This document shows, piece by piece, positions 24,603 to 33,592 of a DNA stretch of 52,188 nucleotides. The position numbers were made by a program, and so were the translations under genes. The notes beneath the pieces are model-generated. The model made no database searches. It saw only the letters and a list, made by a program, of their open reading frames with translations, and had not been told where the DNA came from. Origin of the DNA: an uncultured Lachnospiraceae bacterium. Lineage in GTDB: Bacteria; Bacillota; Clostridia; Lachnospirales; Lachnospiraceae. How positions within the stretch are numbered: position 1 is the stretch's first letter; each line of letters opens with the position of its first letter. The stretch lies in NCBI GenBank assembly GCA_902785985.1, contig CADABA010000022.1, positions 1 through 52,188 on the forward strand. The letters are read 5' to 3'.

Positions 24603-27600
24603 ATGGTACGAAGAGTTTACGTTGAGAAGAAGCCGGCTTATGCGGTCCAGGCAAAGGAGCTGCTCCACGAGGCAAAGTATTATATGCACATCGAGGGAAT
24701 CGAGAATGTCAGAGTATTTATCCGCTATGACGCAGAGAACCTCACAGATGAGACCTATGAGACTGCAAAGAAGTCGGTCTTCGCGGAACCTCCGGTAGAT
24801 GATCTCTACGAGGAGAAACTCCCGGATTGCGGGAAGAGCCGCGTCTTTTCCGTCGAATATCTGCCCGGACAGTTCGATCAGAGGGCTGACTCTGCGGAGC
24901 AGTGCATCCGTTTTCTTAATGAAAATGAAGACCCGACCATACACACAGCAACGACGTATATGCTGATCGGCGATATTTCCGACGAGGACTTTGAAAAGTT
25001 CATGGCTGACCGCATCAATCCGGTCGACTCCCGCGCGACGGATGAAGTCAAGCCGGAGACGCTCGCAGCGGATTATCCCGAGCCTGCGGATGTGATCGAA
25101 CTGAAGAATTTCCGCACGATGGATCTTACGGAACTTCGGGAGCTTTACAGTTCGCTGAATCTTGCCATGACATTTGCGGATTTCGAATTCATCCGCGCGT
25201 ATTTTAAGGATACAGAGAAGCGGGATCCGACGATCACGGAAATCCGCGTCCTTGATACATACTGGTCGGATCACTGCCGTCACACGACTTTCTCCACAGA
25301 GCTTAAGAATGTGGAATTCAGGGATGGCGATATGCGTGCTCCGATCGAGGACACATTCAAGGCGTATCTTGAAGATCACGACGAGATGTACAGGGGCAGG
25401 AGCGACAAGTTCGTCTGCCTGATGGATCTTGCCATTCTCGGTGCGAAGAAGCTCAAAAAAGAAGGAAAACTCGAAGATCAGGAAGAATCTGATGAGATTA
25501 ATGCCTGCTCGATCGTTGTTCCCGTCGATGTGAACGGAAAGGAAGAGGAGTGGCTCATCAATTTCAAAAATGAGACCCACAACCATCCGACAGAAATCGA
25601 GCCGTTCGGCGGGGCTGCCACCTGCCTTGGCGGCGCGATCCGTGATCCGCTCTCAGGGCGCACGTATGTCTATCAGGCGATGCGCGTGACGGGTGCCGCA
25701 GATCCGACTCGCCCGCAGTCTGAGACGCTTAAGGGCAAACTGCCGCAGAAGAAGATCGTTCGTCAGGCAGCCCGGGGATACAGTTCCTACGGCAACCAGA
25801 TCGGCCTTGCGACCGGTCTTGTAAAAGAAATCTATCATCCGGATTACGTCGCGAAGCGCATGGAGATCGGCGCGGTCATCGCGGCTGCTCCCAGATCCGC
25901 GGTCATCCGTGAGAACTCTGATCCGGGCGATATCATTATCCTGCTCGGCGGGCGGACAGGCCGTGACGGAATCGGCGGTGCTACCGGCTCCTCCAAGGTC
26001 CATACTGAGAAGTCCACGGAGGACTGCGGCGCTGAGGTCCAGAAGGGAAATGCGCCGACGGAAAGAAAGCTGCAGCGTCTCTTCAGACGCACAGATGCCG
26101 CCCATCTCATTAAAAAATGTAATGATTTCGGTGCCGGCGGTGTCTCTGTCGCGATCGGCGAGCTCGCCCGCGGTCTTGACATCGATCTCGACAAGGTCCC
26201 GAAGAAGTACGCGGGACTTGACGGGACGGAGATTGCGATCTCCGAGTCGCAGGAGAGAATGGCTGTCGTGATCGACAAAAAAGACGTAAAGAAATTTATG
26301 AAGTATGCGGACGAGGAGAATCTCGAGTCCACGATCGTGGCGACCGTGACAAAGGAGCCGAGACTGGTGATGCACTGGAGAGGGAAGACGATCGTAGACC
26401 TGTCCCGTGACTTCCTCGACACGAACGGAGCGCATCAGGAAGCCTCTGTCCTTGTGGATGTCCCGTCGAAGGCGGATTCCGTGCTTAATACGAATCCGTA
26501 CTGCCCGACAGATGTGAACGATTCCGGGAATATCGAGCGCCAGTGGAAAGAGATCCTTGCTGATCTGAACGTGTGCTCACAGCGCGGGCTTGTCGAAATG
26601 TTCGACGCGTCCATCGGCGCGGGTACGGTCCTCATGCCTTACGGCGGACAGTACCAGCTCACTGAGACACAGGCGATGGCTGCGAAGGTCCCTGTTCTGA
26701 ACGGGACAACAGAGACGGTCACGCTCATGAGCTATGGATTTGATCCTTATGTGAGCTCCTGGAGCCCGTATCACGGAGCAGCCTGGGCTGTCACGGATTC
26801 TGTCGCGAAGATCGCGGCTGCGGGCGGTGACGTGACGAAGATCCGCTTTACCTTCCAGGAATATTTCCGCAGAATGAGTGAGGATCCGTCCCGCTGGAGC
26901 CAGCCGTTCTCTGCATTGCTGGGCGCTTACGCCGCTCAGATCGGGTTCGGACTTCCCTCGATCGGAGGAAAGGACTCCATGTCCGGTACATTCGAGCATA
27001 TCGATGTGCCGCCGACGCTCGTATCTTTCGCGGTGGATGTGGCGAAGGAGCGGGATATCATTTCCCCGGAATTCAAGAAGGCCGGGAACAGGATCGTATG
27101 GATCCGTGTGCCGAAGGATGATTATCAGCTTCCGAAGTATGCGGAAATCCTTGAAGTATACGGAAAGCTCCGCGAGGATATTCAGGCGGGACGTGTCGTT
27201 TCGGCCTATGCTCTCGGAAGAAAGATGGCTTTCGGCAACCGCCTGGGCGTGAAGATCGAGCATAATCTTGATCCGCGTGATTTCTTCTCGCCGGCTTTCG
27301 GAGATATCGTCTGCGAAGTGAAGGACGGGCAGGTCGGAAATCTGGCCTCCTCCTATACGCTGATCGGCGAGGTGACAGGCGACGACACATTCCGCTACGG
27401 GAACGCAGCAGTATGGCTCGATGACGCGCTCGGGTGCTGGATGGGCACTCTGGAGAAAGTCTTCCGGACGAGGACAAATGATGATAAGACGGAGGTCCCG
27501 TCTCCTCTCTATAACTCGCCGGAGATCTACGTGACAAAGCACAAGGTCGCGAAGCCGCATGTCTTTATCCCGGTCTTCCCGGGCACGAACTGCGAGTATG

Positions 27601-28349
27601 ATTCGAGACGGGCGTTCGAGCGTGCCGGAGCTGCGGTCACGGACATGGTATTTAAGAACAGGACAGCGGAAGACATCCGCGAATCTGTGGATGAGTTCGT
27701 TAAGCAGATCAAAAAGGCTCAGATCATCATGTTCCCGGGCGGATTCTCGGCCGGAGACGAGCCGGACGGATCCGCGAAGTTCTTTGCGACGGCTTTCCGG
27801 AATGCGAAGATCCGCGAGGCGGTTGAAGAACTCCTGAACAAACGGGATGGTCTCGCTCTGGGTATCTGCAACGGTTTCCAGGCGCTGATCAAGCTCGGGC
27901 TTGTTCCGAATGGCCAGATCACAGGACAGGATGAGAATGCTCCGACACTTACGTACAATACGATCGGCCGCCACATCTCGCATATGGTCTACACGAAGGT
28001 CGTGACAAACAAGTCTCCGTGGCTTCAGGGAGCGGAGCTGGGCGGCGTCTATGTCAATCCGGCTTCCCATGGAGAGGGACGTTTCGTCGCTCCGAAGGAG
28101 TGGATCGATAAGCTCTTTGAGAACGGGCAGGTCGCAACACAGTACTCGGATCCGTTCGGGAATGTCACGATGGATGAGGAGTGGAATATTAACGGGTCTT
28201 ACGCAGCGATCGAGGGTATCACATCGCCGGATGGGCGTGTCCTCGGCAAGATGGCGCACGCAGAGCGCAGAGATCAGGGCGTAAACATGAATATCTGCGG
28301 TGAGCAGGATATGAAGATCTTTGAGTCGGGCGTAAAGTACTTCCTGTAA
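24603..28349 (+). CDS. purL: Phosphoribosylformylglycinamidine synthase, single-chain with glutaminase domain
   Basis: Fourth step of purine synthesis: converts FGAR, glutamine and ATP to FGAM. The 1248-aa chain has the order N-terminal domain, linker, FGAM synthetase halves, and class I glutamine amidotransferase. Visible motifs: VLDTYWSDHCRHTTF, NETHNHPTEIEPFGGAATC, ATGSSKVHTEKS, SIGGKDSMSGTF, then FPGTNCEYDSRRAFERAG, FPGGFSAGDEPDG and LGICNGFQ with the catalytic Cys near 1088. ATG 24603 follows GGGAGGTGG; an upstream in-frame ATG adds 28 unrelated residues. This clostridial form needs no separate PurQ/PurS. It stands alone with an upstream terminator and palindrome (AATGCCAATTTGGCATG). Confidence 0.95.
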   Translation: MVRRVYVEKKPAYAVQAKELLHEAKYYMHIEGIENVRVFIRYDAENLTDETYETAKKSVFAEPPVDDLYEEKLPDCGKSRVFSVEYLPGQFDQRADSAEQCIRFLNENEDPTIHTATTYMLIGDISDEDFEKFMADRINPVDSRATDEVKPETLAADYPEPADVIELKNFRTMDLTELRELYSSLNLAMTFADFEFIRAYFKDTEKRDPTITEIRVLDTYWSDHCRHTTFSTELKNVEFRDGDMRAPIEDTFKAYLEDHDEMYRGRSDKFVCLMDLAILGAKKLKKEGKLEDQEESDEINACSIVVPVDVNGKEEEWLINFKNETHNHPTEIEPFGGAATCLGGAIRDPLSGRTYVYQAMRVTGAADPTRPQSETLKGKLPQKKIVRQAARGYSSYGNQIGLATGLVKEIYHPDYVAKRMEIGAVIAAAPRSAVIRENSDPGDIIILLGGRTGRDGIGGATGSSKVHTEKSTEDCGAEVQKGNAPTERKLQRLFRRTDAAHLIKKCNDFGAGGVSVAIGELARGLDIDLDKVPKKYAGLDGTEIAISESQERMAVVIDKKDVKKFMKYADEENLESTIVATVTKEPRLVMHWRGKTIVDLSRDFLDTNGAHQEASVLVDVPSKADSVLNTNPYCPTDVNDSGNIERQWKEILADLNVCSQRGLVEMFDASIGAGTVLMPYGGQYQLTETQAMAAKVPVLNGTTETVTLMSYGFDPYVSSWSPYHGAAWAVTDSVAKIAAAGGDVTKIRFTFQEYFRRMSEDPSRWSQPFSALLGAYAAQIGFGLPSIGGKDSMSGTFEHIDVPPTLVSFAVDVAKERDIISPEFKKAGNRIVWIRVPKDDYQLPKYAEILEVYGKLREDIQAGRVVSAYALGRKMAFGNRLGVKIEHNLDPRDFFSPAFGDIVCEVKDGQVGNLASSYTLIGEVTGDDTFRYGNAAVWLDDALGCWMGTLEKVFRTRTNDDKTEVPSPLYNSPEIYVTKHKVAKPHVFIPVFPGTNCEYDSRRAFERAGAAVTDMVFKNRTAEDIRESVDEFVKQIKKAQIIMFPGGFSAGDEPDGSAKFFATAFRNAKIREAVEELLNKRDGLALGICNGFQALIKLGLVPNGQITGQDENAPTLTYNTIGRHISHMVYTKVVTNKSPWLQGAELGGVYVNPASHGEGRFVAPKEWIDKLFENGQVATQYSDPFGNVTMDEEWNINGSYAAIEGITSPDGRVLGKMAHAERRDQGVNMNICGEQDMKIFESGVKYFL

Positions 28350-28379
28350 GGCTTTCAGTGAATCGATGATGTCAGCATC

Positions 28380-28419
28380 TGTACACGGGAATCTGATTTT
28401 TGCAGCATTCCCGTGTACA
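28380..28419. other. Perfect 13-bp inverted repeat after purL
   Basis: TGTACACGGGAAT and ATTCCCGTGTACA are separated by 14 nt, with no U tract after the stem. ATTTTTGCAGCA in the loop is repeated at about 28433. It could be a terminator of an unusual kind or a protein site. Confidence 0.45.
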
Positions 28420-28536
28420 AAGCTGTTCAGACGATTTTTGCAGCAGCTCCGTATGTGAAGCTGCAGAAGATTTACGCCTTGCGGGGTATTTTGTGCGAGT
28501 TTTATGCAATTTTTAAAAAACTTAGACATTAAGTGC

Positions 28537-28565
28537 TTGACAAAGAAAACTCCCTGTTATATACT
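28537..28565 (+). promoter_or_regulatory. Sigma-A promoter of the tRNA gene
   Basis: TTGACA, 17-bp spacer, TATACT; predicted start about 25 bp before the mature tRNA. Confidence 0.85.
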
Positions 28566-28597
28566 AACCTAGCGTTGAAAACGCAGGAATTAAATAT

Positions 28598-28671
28598 GGC
28601 GAGATAGCTCAGTTGGCTAGAGCACGCGGTTCATACCCGCGGTGTCGAGAGTTCGAATCTCCCTCTCGCTA
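28598..28671 (+). tRNA. tRNA with CAU anticodon (elongator Met, or Ile2)
   Basis: A 74-nt cloverleaf without encoded CCA. Acceptor stem GGCGAGA / TCTCGCT with discriminator A, D-arm GCTC...GAGC, anticodon stem CGCGG-TTCATAC-CCGCG, and T-arm GAGAG-TTCGAAT-CTCCC with one A-C mismatch. The paired 1-72 position and the anticodon stem lacking the three G-C pairs of initiators argue against fMet. Elongator Met is favoured; Ile2 (lysidine-modified) also has a CAT gene sequence and cannot be fully excluded. Confidence 0.92.
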
Positions 28672-28679
28672 CGTTAGTT

Positions 28680-28713
28680 AAGACCCTGATACTTTTGTTT
28701 CAGGGTCTTTTCG
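28680..28713 (+). terminator. Terminator of the tRNA gene
   Basis: AAGACCCTGA...TCAGGGTCTT stem followed by TTTTCGTT, starting nine bases after the tRNA. Confidence 0.88.
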
Positions 28714-28790
28714 TTCTACCTGATTTTTTCTGCCGAACAGGTTTCCTTTTCGGGGATTTCTTCCCATCATAAAATCGTAGGAGAACAAAG

Positions 28791-29894
28791 ATGAATAACC
28801 GGGAACATTCGAAGATCAGGCTGGCGGTCATCGGGGCCGGCTGGCGGGCACACTATTACATTCGCATCGCCAACGCTCTTCCTGATCTCTTTGAAAGACC
28901 GATCGTGCTGGTCCGGGACAGGGAGAAAGCGGAAGCCCTTCGCGCGGAGGAAGGACTTTTTGCGACAGAGCGGACAGAGGAGGTCGGGGAATATTCCCCG
29001 CATCTGATCGTGTGTGCCGTCCGGAAGGGGGAAATTTTTGATGCCTCTCTTCCCTGGCTTATGAAAGGCTTTAAAGTACTCGGGGAGACACCGGCGGCCA
29101 TGTCTCTTGCGGAGCTTGTGAGAATCCGGGACGCAAAAGCCCTCGGCGCAAAGTATCTTGTGGCGGAGCAGTATTGTTTTTACCCGGAGATTTCGGCAAT
29201 GCTGCAGGTCCTTCGGAAGGGCCTGATCGGTGATCCGTACATGGCCCGGGTCTCCTATGCCCACGAATATCACGGTGCGAGTCTTCTTCGGGCGATCCTG
29301 AATACGGGAATCCTGCCGTTCCGCATTGCGGGAGAGCGGTATTCATTTCCGGTGACCGGGACACTGACCAGATATGAAGCCTGCCGTGAGATGAAATCCG
29401 TGATGAAGCCGTCGGATATCTGCCGCATCGTTTTTGAAAACGGAAAACTGGGCCTCTATTTCTTCAACAGTGAACAGTACAGATCCCCGATCCGGGCAAA
29501 CAGTATTCATGTACTTGGCGAGAGGGGAGAGTTCAGGGACGGGACATTTTCCTGGGTGGATGACAAGATGACAGCGCACAGGGAATCGCTCGTAATTGAG
29601 GAGCGCACGGTCTGCACGGATGATCCGAACCCGAACTTCGCGAAAGTGCGCGAGATTCTTAAGATCACATTCGGAGGAGAGACAGTTTATGAAAAAGCAT
29701 ATTCCGGGAAAGCTGTTCTATCGCAGGATGAGGCTGCAGTTCTCTCTGTGATGCTGAACGCAGTAAGAGAACCGGAGAACGCTGTCAGTCTTGAAGAGAC
29801 GCTTGAAGACGCATACACGGCCCTGCTTATGAGGGAGGCGATCGAGACGGGTGCGGAAGTCAGATCCCGGAGGATGCCCTGGGCGTATGACTGA
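28791..29894 (+). CDS. Gfo/Idh/MocA family oxidoreductase
   Basis: A 367-aa NAD(P)-dependent oxidoreductase, likely acting on a sugar or inositol derivative. The N-terminal Rossmann fold shows IRLAVIGAGWRAHYYIRIANAL (dinucleotide loop at about 10-20) and the family strand-helix LGETPAAMSL (usually EKP; here ETP) near residue 100. The C-terminal alpha/beta region contains KYLVAEQYCFYPEI and ARVSYAHEYHG. The EKP Lys is not seen at its expected position, which may mean altered catalysis. GTAGGAGAACAAAG precedes the ATG. It follows the tRNA terminator and is monocistronic by appearance. Confidence 0.82.
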   Translation: MNNREHSKIRLAVIGAGWRAHYYIRIANALPDLFERPIVLVRDREKAEALRAEEGLFATERTEEVGEYSPHLIVCAVRKGEIFDASLPWLMKGFKVLGETPAAMSLAELVRIRDAKALGAKYLVAEQYCFYPEISAMLQVLRKGLIGDPYMARVSYAHEYHGASLLRAILNTGILPFRIAGERYSFPVTGTLTRYEACREMKSVMKPSDICRIVFENGKLGLYFFNSEQYRSPIRANSIHVLGERGEFRDGTFSWVDDKMTAHRESLVIEERTVCTDDPNPNFAKVREILKITFGGETVYEKAYSGKAVLSQDEAAVLSVMLNAVREPENAVSLEETLEDAYTALLMREAIETGAEVRSRRMPWAYD

Positions 29895-29934
29895 CTGCAC
29901 GCTCAGATGGCGTAAACCCGATGAAGTCACGGGT

Positions 29935-30012
29935 AAAAGCGCGATGAAGGCGAGTTTTGCTTTGCGCACGTATCTCACGACGGAAGCCGCGAGGAAAAGC
30001 GCGATGAAGAAT
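29935..30012 (+). repeat. Y repeat copy 3
   Basis: AAAAGCGCGATGAAG is directly repeated at 29935 and 29995, flanking the core CGTATCTCACGACGGAAGCC shared with the copies at 10492 and 16895. Confidence 0.6.
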
Positions 30013-30043
30013 AAAACCTGTAGGATGTTCATGTAAAATATGA

Positions 30044-30157
30044 TAGAATAAAAATACTTCTCAAGTGCGGGCGGACAGGAAACTGCCGTGGGGGGAACGC
30101 TTCTGCCTGCTCCTGAGAAGTGAGACAGGGGATTAATCAATAAGGGGAGTAGTCTTT
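30044..30157 (+). promoter_or_regulatory. Candidate -10 element and structured leader of larC
   Basis: TAGAAT at 30044-30049 could be a -10; the -35 is poor. The predicted transcript would begin near ACTTCTCA (about 30055), which pairs with TGAGAAGT at about 30114-30121. Inside are CGG-A-CAG / CTGCCG and further G-rich pairings. The ribosome site AAGGGGAG lies after the structure. It resembles a compact aptamer-like leader but matches no riboswitch class I can name. Confidence 0.35.
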
Positions 30158-31564
30158 ATGAAATCATTATATCTGGATCTGGGCATGGGCGCTGCAGGAG
30201 ATATGATCACTGCCGCGCTGCTCGAACTGTTCAACGAAGGGGAGCAGGACGACATTATCTGGGAGCTGAATGACGCGGGAATTCCGGGTACTTTGATCAG
30301 TGCGGAGAAGATCAAGCGGTACGGAATCGAAGGCACGCATGTACACGTGCGTGTTAACGGCACCGAGGAGGAAGATTTTATGGCCTCCTACTCTCGTAAG
30401 CCGATCAGGTTTCTGGATCAATATACGGAGCAGAGAAACGGAGGACGGGCGAAAGTTCAGCAGGGAGGAACTTCCCAGGCGGAAAATGAGGAATACGGAC
30501 ATTTTCACGGCCATGGGCCCCATCCGTACACACCCGAAGGCAGTTCCGGTGCTGACGGACAGAGCCACGATGCGCATGAACATGGTGAACACCATCACGG
30601 AACAGGTCTTTATGAGGTCACGGACATCATAAATCGGCTGCGTTTTTCCATCAAAGTCAAGACGGACATTGTAAATATCTACAATATGATCGCTGAAGCG
30701 GAGAGCACTGTTCACGGTGTACCGGTGACGGATATTCATTTTCATGAAGTCGGAACAATGGACGCAATCATGGATGTCGCGGCGGTCTGTTTTATTATGG
30801 ATAAGCTGTCCCCGGATCAGGTCTGTGCGTCCCCGGTCCATGTCGGGGCAGGGACGGTCGAATGTGCGCATGGCGTTCTGCCGGTGCCGGCGCCTGCTAC
30901 GGCGGAGATTCTTAAGGACGTACCCATATACGGGGGCGAAATTCAGGGTGAGCTCTGTACGCCTACCGGTGCGGCACTGGTCAAGTATTTCGTAAGTGAC
31001 TTCGGCGCAATGCCGACTATGAAAATTGAGAAGATCGGATATGGAATCGGGTCGAAGGATTTCGGACGTCTGAACTGTGTCAGAGCGATGATCGGCGATA
31101 CCAATGAAGCCCGGGAGAACGTTCTCGAGATGACCGCAAATATCGATGATATGACTGCGGAGGAAATCGGATTTGCCATGGAGAGACTTTTTGACGCAGG
31201 CGCGCTCGACGTGTTCACGACCCCGATCGGAATGAAAAAATCCCGTCCCGGAACGATGCTGCATGTTCTGTGCAGACCGGCAAGGCGTGAGCTCCTGGCA
31301 GGAGTGATGTTCAAATACACAACGACACTTGGGATCCGTGAGCAGGAAATGAAGAGACACGTTCTGAGCCGGAAAGTCCGGGAAGTTGAGACAGAGTACG
31401 GAAACGTACGCGTAAAGATCAGCAGCGGGTACGGTGTAAAGCGGAGGAAGATCGAGTACGACGATATGGCAAAGATCGCAAAGGAAAAGGGGATTCCGCT
31501 GAGTGAGGTGAAAAAAAGCGTCGAGAAGGGCATGAAGCCGAGGAAGACGTACAGAATTGATTAA
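30158..31564 (+). CDS. larC: Nickel-pincer cofactor biosynthesis protein LarC (single reading frame)
   Basis: Inserts nickel into the pyridinium bisthiocarboxylate precursor to form the NPN cofactor of lactate-racemase-type enzymes. The 468-aa protein starts LYLDLGMGAAGDMITAALLE, the LarC hallmark, and carries DIHFHEVGTMDAIMDV, CTPTGAALVKYF, and a C-terminal region (NIDDMTAEEIGFAMERLF, KKSRPGTMLHVL). A His/Gly-rich stretch at about 112-150 probably binds nickel. LarC1 and LarC2 are in one continuous frame, unlike the frameshift-dependent version known from Lactobacillus. No larA, larB or larE is nearby. Confidence 0.93.
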   Translation: MKSLYLDLGMGAAGDMITAALLELFNEGEQDDIIWELNDAGIPGTLISAEKIKRYGIEGTHVHVRVNGTEEEDFMASYSRKPIRFLDQYTEQRNGGRAKVQQGGTSQAENEEYGHFHGHGPHPYTPEGSSGADGQSHDAHEHGEHHHGTGLYEVTDIINRLRFSIKVKTDIVNIYNMIAEAESTVHGVPVTDIHFHEVGTMDAIMDVAAVCFIMDKLSPDQVCASPVHVGAGTVECAHGVLPVPAPATAEILKDVPIYGGEIQGELCTPTGAALVKYFVSDFGAMPTMKIEKIGYGIGSKDFGRLNCVRAMIGDTNEARENVLEMTANIDDMTAEEIGFAMERLFDAGALDVFTTPIGMKKSRPGTMLHVLCRPARRELLAGVMFKYTTTLGIREQEMKRHVLSRKVREVETEYGNVRVKISSGYGVKRRKIEYDDMAKIAKEKGIPLSEVKKSVEKGMKPRKTYRID

Positions 31565-31579
31565 AGCTTCCTGCAGAAC

Positions 31580-31648
31580 GCACCCGTGCAAAGAGGCAGG
31601 TGCTTCGCACCCAGCGCGGTGCGGCAGGGACGCCGGGGCGTTCTTGAT
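31580..31648 (+). repeat. R repeat copy 5
   Basis: Lacks the first palindrome; GGTGC-TTC-GCACC and a GGACGCC...GGCGTTCTTGA right arm are present. It begins about 15 bp after the larC stop. Confidence 0.75.
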
Positions 31649-31749
31649 TCCCTGAATTCATCTTTTCCGGGCATATCCTGATCAGAAGAAGGTGCAGCGG
31701 TGCGGAAGAGACCTGAAGCAGGGACAGAAAAATCTACAGGAATATGAAA

Positions 31750-31804
31750 ACCGGGCTCGTGCAGCGGCTCTTAAGAAGCCGGCTGCACAGCCCGGTATTT
31801 TTTT
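31750..31804. terminator. Bidirectional terminator between larC and the amidase gene
   Basis: ACCGGGCT-c-GTGCAGC pairs with GCTGCAC-a-GCCCGGT over about 15 bp, followed by ATTTTTTT on the + strand and CCGGTTTTC on the - strand. The + U tract overlaps the stop codon of the - strand amidase gene. Confidence 0.85.
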
Positions 31805-32828
31805 ATTTGAAGAACTGATTGATTCCTGCGAGCAGACCCTGAGCAAGCGTTGCGAGCGCCTGCTCTGAGTGATCTGAGACTTTGTCTCCGAGCTCAATAT
31901 CGATGCTGGGAACGGATGAGTAGGAGGTCTGTGTGAGATCCTGCTCGATGGATCCGCTTCCATAAATCTTGACTCCGACACTGCGGAGACCTTCAATCAG
32001 GCAGTCTCCAAGCTGATGGCTCCTCTCCCATGTTGATGCCACCGGTTCCATGCTCCGATATGACTGGTCGCTCGGAACAGCCATGTAATAGGCACCCTTG
32101 TCAGATTCCGAGGAATCCCAGTGAATCGCGACATGGCATTCTGCATAGTTGTTGGCGAGAACTGTGCGGGCGATATTGTCAAGCTGACGGTCTTCGGTCT
32201 CCCTGATCATCAGGACATTGTAACCGTTTTCAAGAAGGAGGTCACGGAGAACAAGCGCCTCTGCGAGAGTGACGGCACGTTCAGGCGTCCCGTCAGCGAA
32301 ATCCATACCGGAAGCGACGGCCATTGCTGTTGTTGATCCCTCCGCAGTGGATCCGCCGGTCACCTTCGGCGTTCCGTCCGGATGACACTGGGTGCGGACA
32401 GACTCACCGCCTGAAGTGCCGTGCCCGGCATTCACGCAGACGGTATGACCGTTCTTGTTTTCCTTATTATTCGTATAAAGGATGGCAGGTTCGGAATGAA
32501 TGGCAGAGAAAGAAGCATAAGGGAGATCGTCCGAGAGGAATATCTCACTTGTGGTATAGGGCTCGGTCGGTTCCGGCGTTGCAGTCGGCTCCGGAGAAGG
32601 GGTCTCTGTCGGTGTCTCTGTCGGTGTCTCCTGCACAGTCGGTGCAGCGCTTACAGCAGCGGATTCTGCAGGTTTTTCCGGAGCGGATGTTACCGACGAG
32701 ACGGTGGATTCCGGTGCAGGGGATATGACGGAATCAGATATTGTGTTTGTGCTTTTTGACCCGCAGGAACAGAGCAATAAGCAGGCTGACAGAGCAAGAA
32801 TCATTTTTTTCATGTTTTTTTTGTACAT
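31803..32828 (-). CDS. Lipoprotein N-acetylmuramoyl-L-alanine amidase (Amidase_3)
   Basis: Zinc amidase that cleaves MurNAc-L-Ala bonds in peptidoglycan. The N-terminus MKKMILALSACLLLCSC is a lipoprotein signal with the lipobox Cys near residue 22. A Pro/Thr/Glu-rich wall-spanning linker follows (about 66-93, with PTETPTETP repeats). The catalytic domain shows VCVNAGHGTSGG (His ligand), a Glu in TLAEALVLRDLL, AIHWDSSES (second His ligand) and a C-terminal catalytic Glu in SIDIELGDKVSD. It should be anchored outside the membrane. The start is preceded by AACGAGG. It differs in family from the membrane amidase at 2570. Confidence 0.9.
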   Translation of the reverse strand: MYKKNMKKMILALSACLLLCSCGSKSTNTISDSVISPAPESTVSSVTSAPEKPAESAAVSAAPTVQETPTETPTETPSPEPTATPEPTEPYTTSEIFLSDDLPYASFSAIHSEPAILYTNNKENKNGHTVCVNAGHGTSGGESVRTQCHPDGTPKVTGGSTAEGSTTAMAVASGMDFADGTPERAVTLAEALVLRDLLLENGYNVLMIRETEDRQLDNIARTVLANNYAECHVAIHWDSSESDKGAYYMAVPSDQSYRSMEPVASTWERSHQLGDCLIEGLRSVGVKIYGSGSIEQDLTQTSYSSVPSIDIELGDKVSDHSEQALATLAQGLLAGINQFFK

Positions 32829-33032
32829 AACTACCTCGTTTCTTTCAGTGAGTGTGCTGTATCCTTAAAAGTGAGCAATTGATCGGATACCTTGTGTATC
32901 AGTTGGTCGTGAGGCGGAAGAACTCTGAGAAGGGCGGGCACAGCAAACGGAACCGCTTCTTGAAATCATACTTTATAATCCGGCCGGATAATCGGCCTGA
33001 TCTATTCTTTACCGCACAATATCCGTGAGTTT

Positions 33033-33110
33033 CAAGAACGCCTCAGCGTTCTTGCCGCGCCGCGCATGGTGCGAAGCACCTTCCTCTTTGCGCGGCTGCG
33101 ATCCGCCGGA
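33033..33110 (-). repeat. R repeat copy 6 (reverse orientation)
   Basis: Complete R element with all three hairpins intact, adjoining P copy D. Read on the - strand, the order is P then R, as in copy C. Confidence 0.88.
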
Positions 33111-33114
33111 GGCG

Positions 33115-33197
33115 TTTATCTCAGTGGGCACTGAGACGAGCAGGATATTGATCTATCCCCCGCTTATAGAAGCGGGAGTCTTTCCCACTGAGATAAA
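33115..33197 (-). repeat. P repeat copy D (reverse, internally deleted)
   Basis: An 83-bp P core lacking about 14 bp near its right terminal repeat. Both terminal inverted repeats (TTTATCTCAGTGGG / CCCACTGAGATAAA) are intact. The internal hairpin keeps pairing through a T-G change. Confidence 0.88.
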
Positions 33198-33488
33198 TCT
33201 TGATTTACATGTGCAATGTGATTACACGTCTTTATCGTGAGTATAATTCCGTGATCAGGAACCGGATCTCGCTCGCAGTTCGTGTCAGAGGCAGCTGACA
33301 TATTACCGGATCGAATCCCTGCGCATCCTCGCGGCAAGAACGCCTGGACAGTTCTGATATGCTGCGGCAGACTTGTTTTGCACAGCCCGGGTTTTCCGGT
33401 CTTCATTTTATCACACAGAAACTGGTTTGTCTCTATCTGAGATGGTTATCATCGCGGATAATCCTTAAAAGATACTGGAGTGTTATCA

Positions 33489-33592
33489 ACTAAGGCCTCC
33501 CACACGCATGAACGTGACCGCGACCGGGATTCAAGTCTCGCGAGCGAGACTTGAATCCTTGTGCCTCAGGAATCCGGATGCGGGAAGTTTTT
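33489..33592 (+). repeat. X repeat copy 1 with perfect 15-bp palindromic stem
   Basis: CACACGCATGAACGTGACCG leads into GGATTCAAGTCTCGC-GA-GCGAGACTTGAATCC (33527-33558), then CCTCAGGAATCCGGATGCGG. The flanks match X copy 2 at 36470, while the stem sequence differs. Confidence 0.8.

Noticed and set aside
26577-28529. 650-codon - strand frame opposite purL
   Set aside because: Mirrors the codon pattern of purL, covers it entirely, and has no start context or recognisable protein.
28598-28671. Initiator tRNA-fMet
   Set aside because: The 1-72 pair is present and the anticodon stem lacks the three consecutive G-C pairs of initiators.
30050-30125. NiCo, fluoride or ZTP riboswitch before larC
   Set aside because: The conserved nucleotides of these classes are not found; only a generic folded leader is supported.
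30167-31591. 474-codon - strand frame opposite larC
   Set aside because: Antisense shadow; larC motifs are complete on the + strand.
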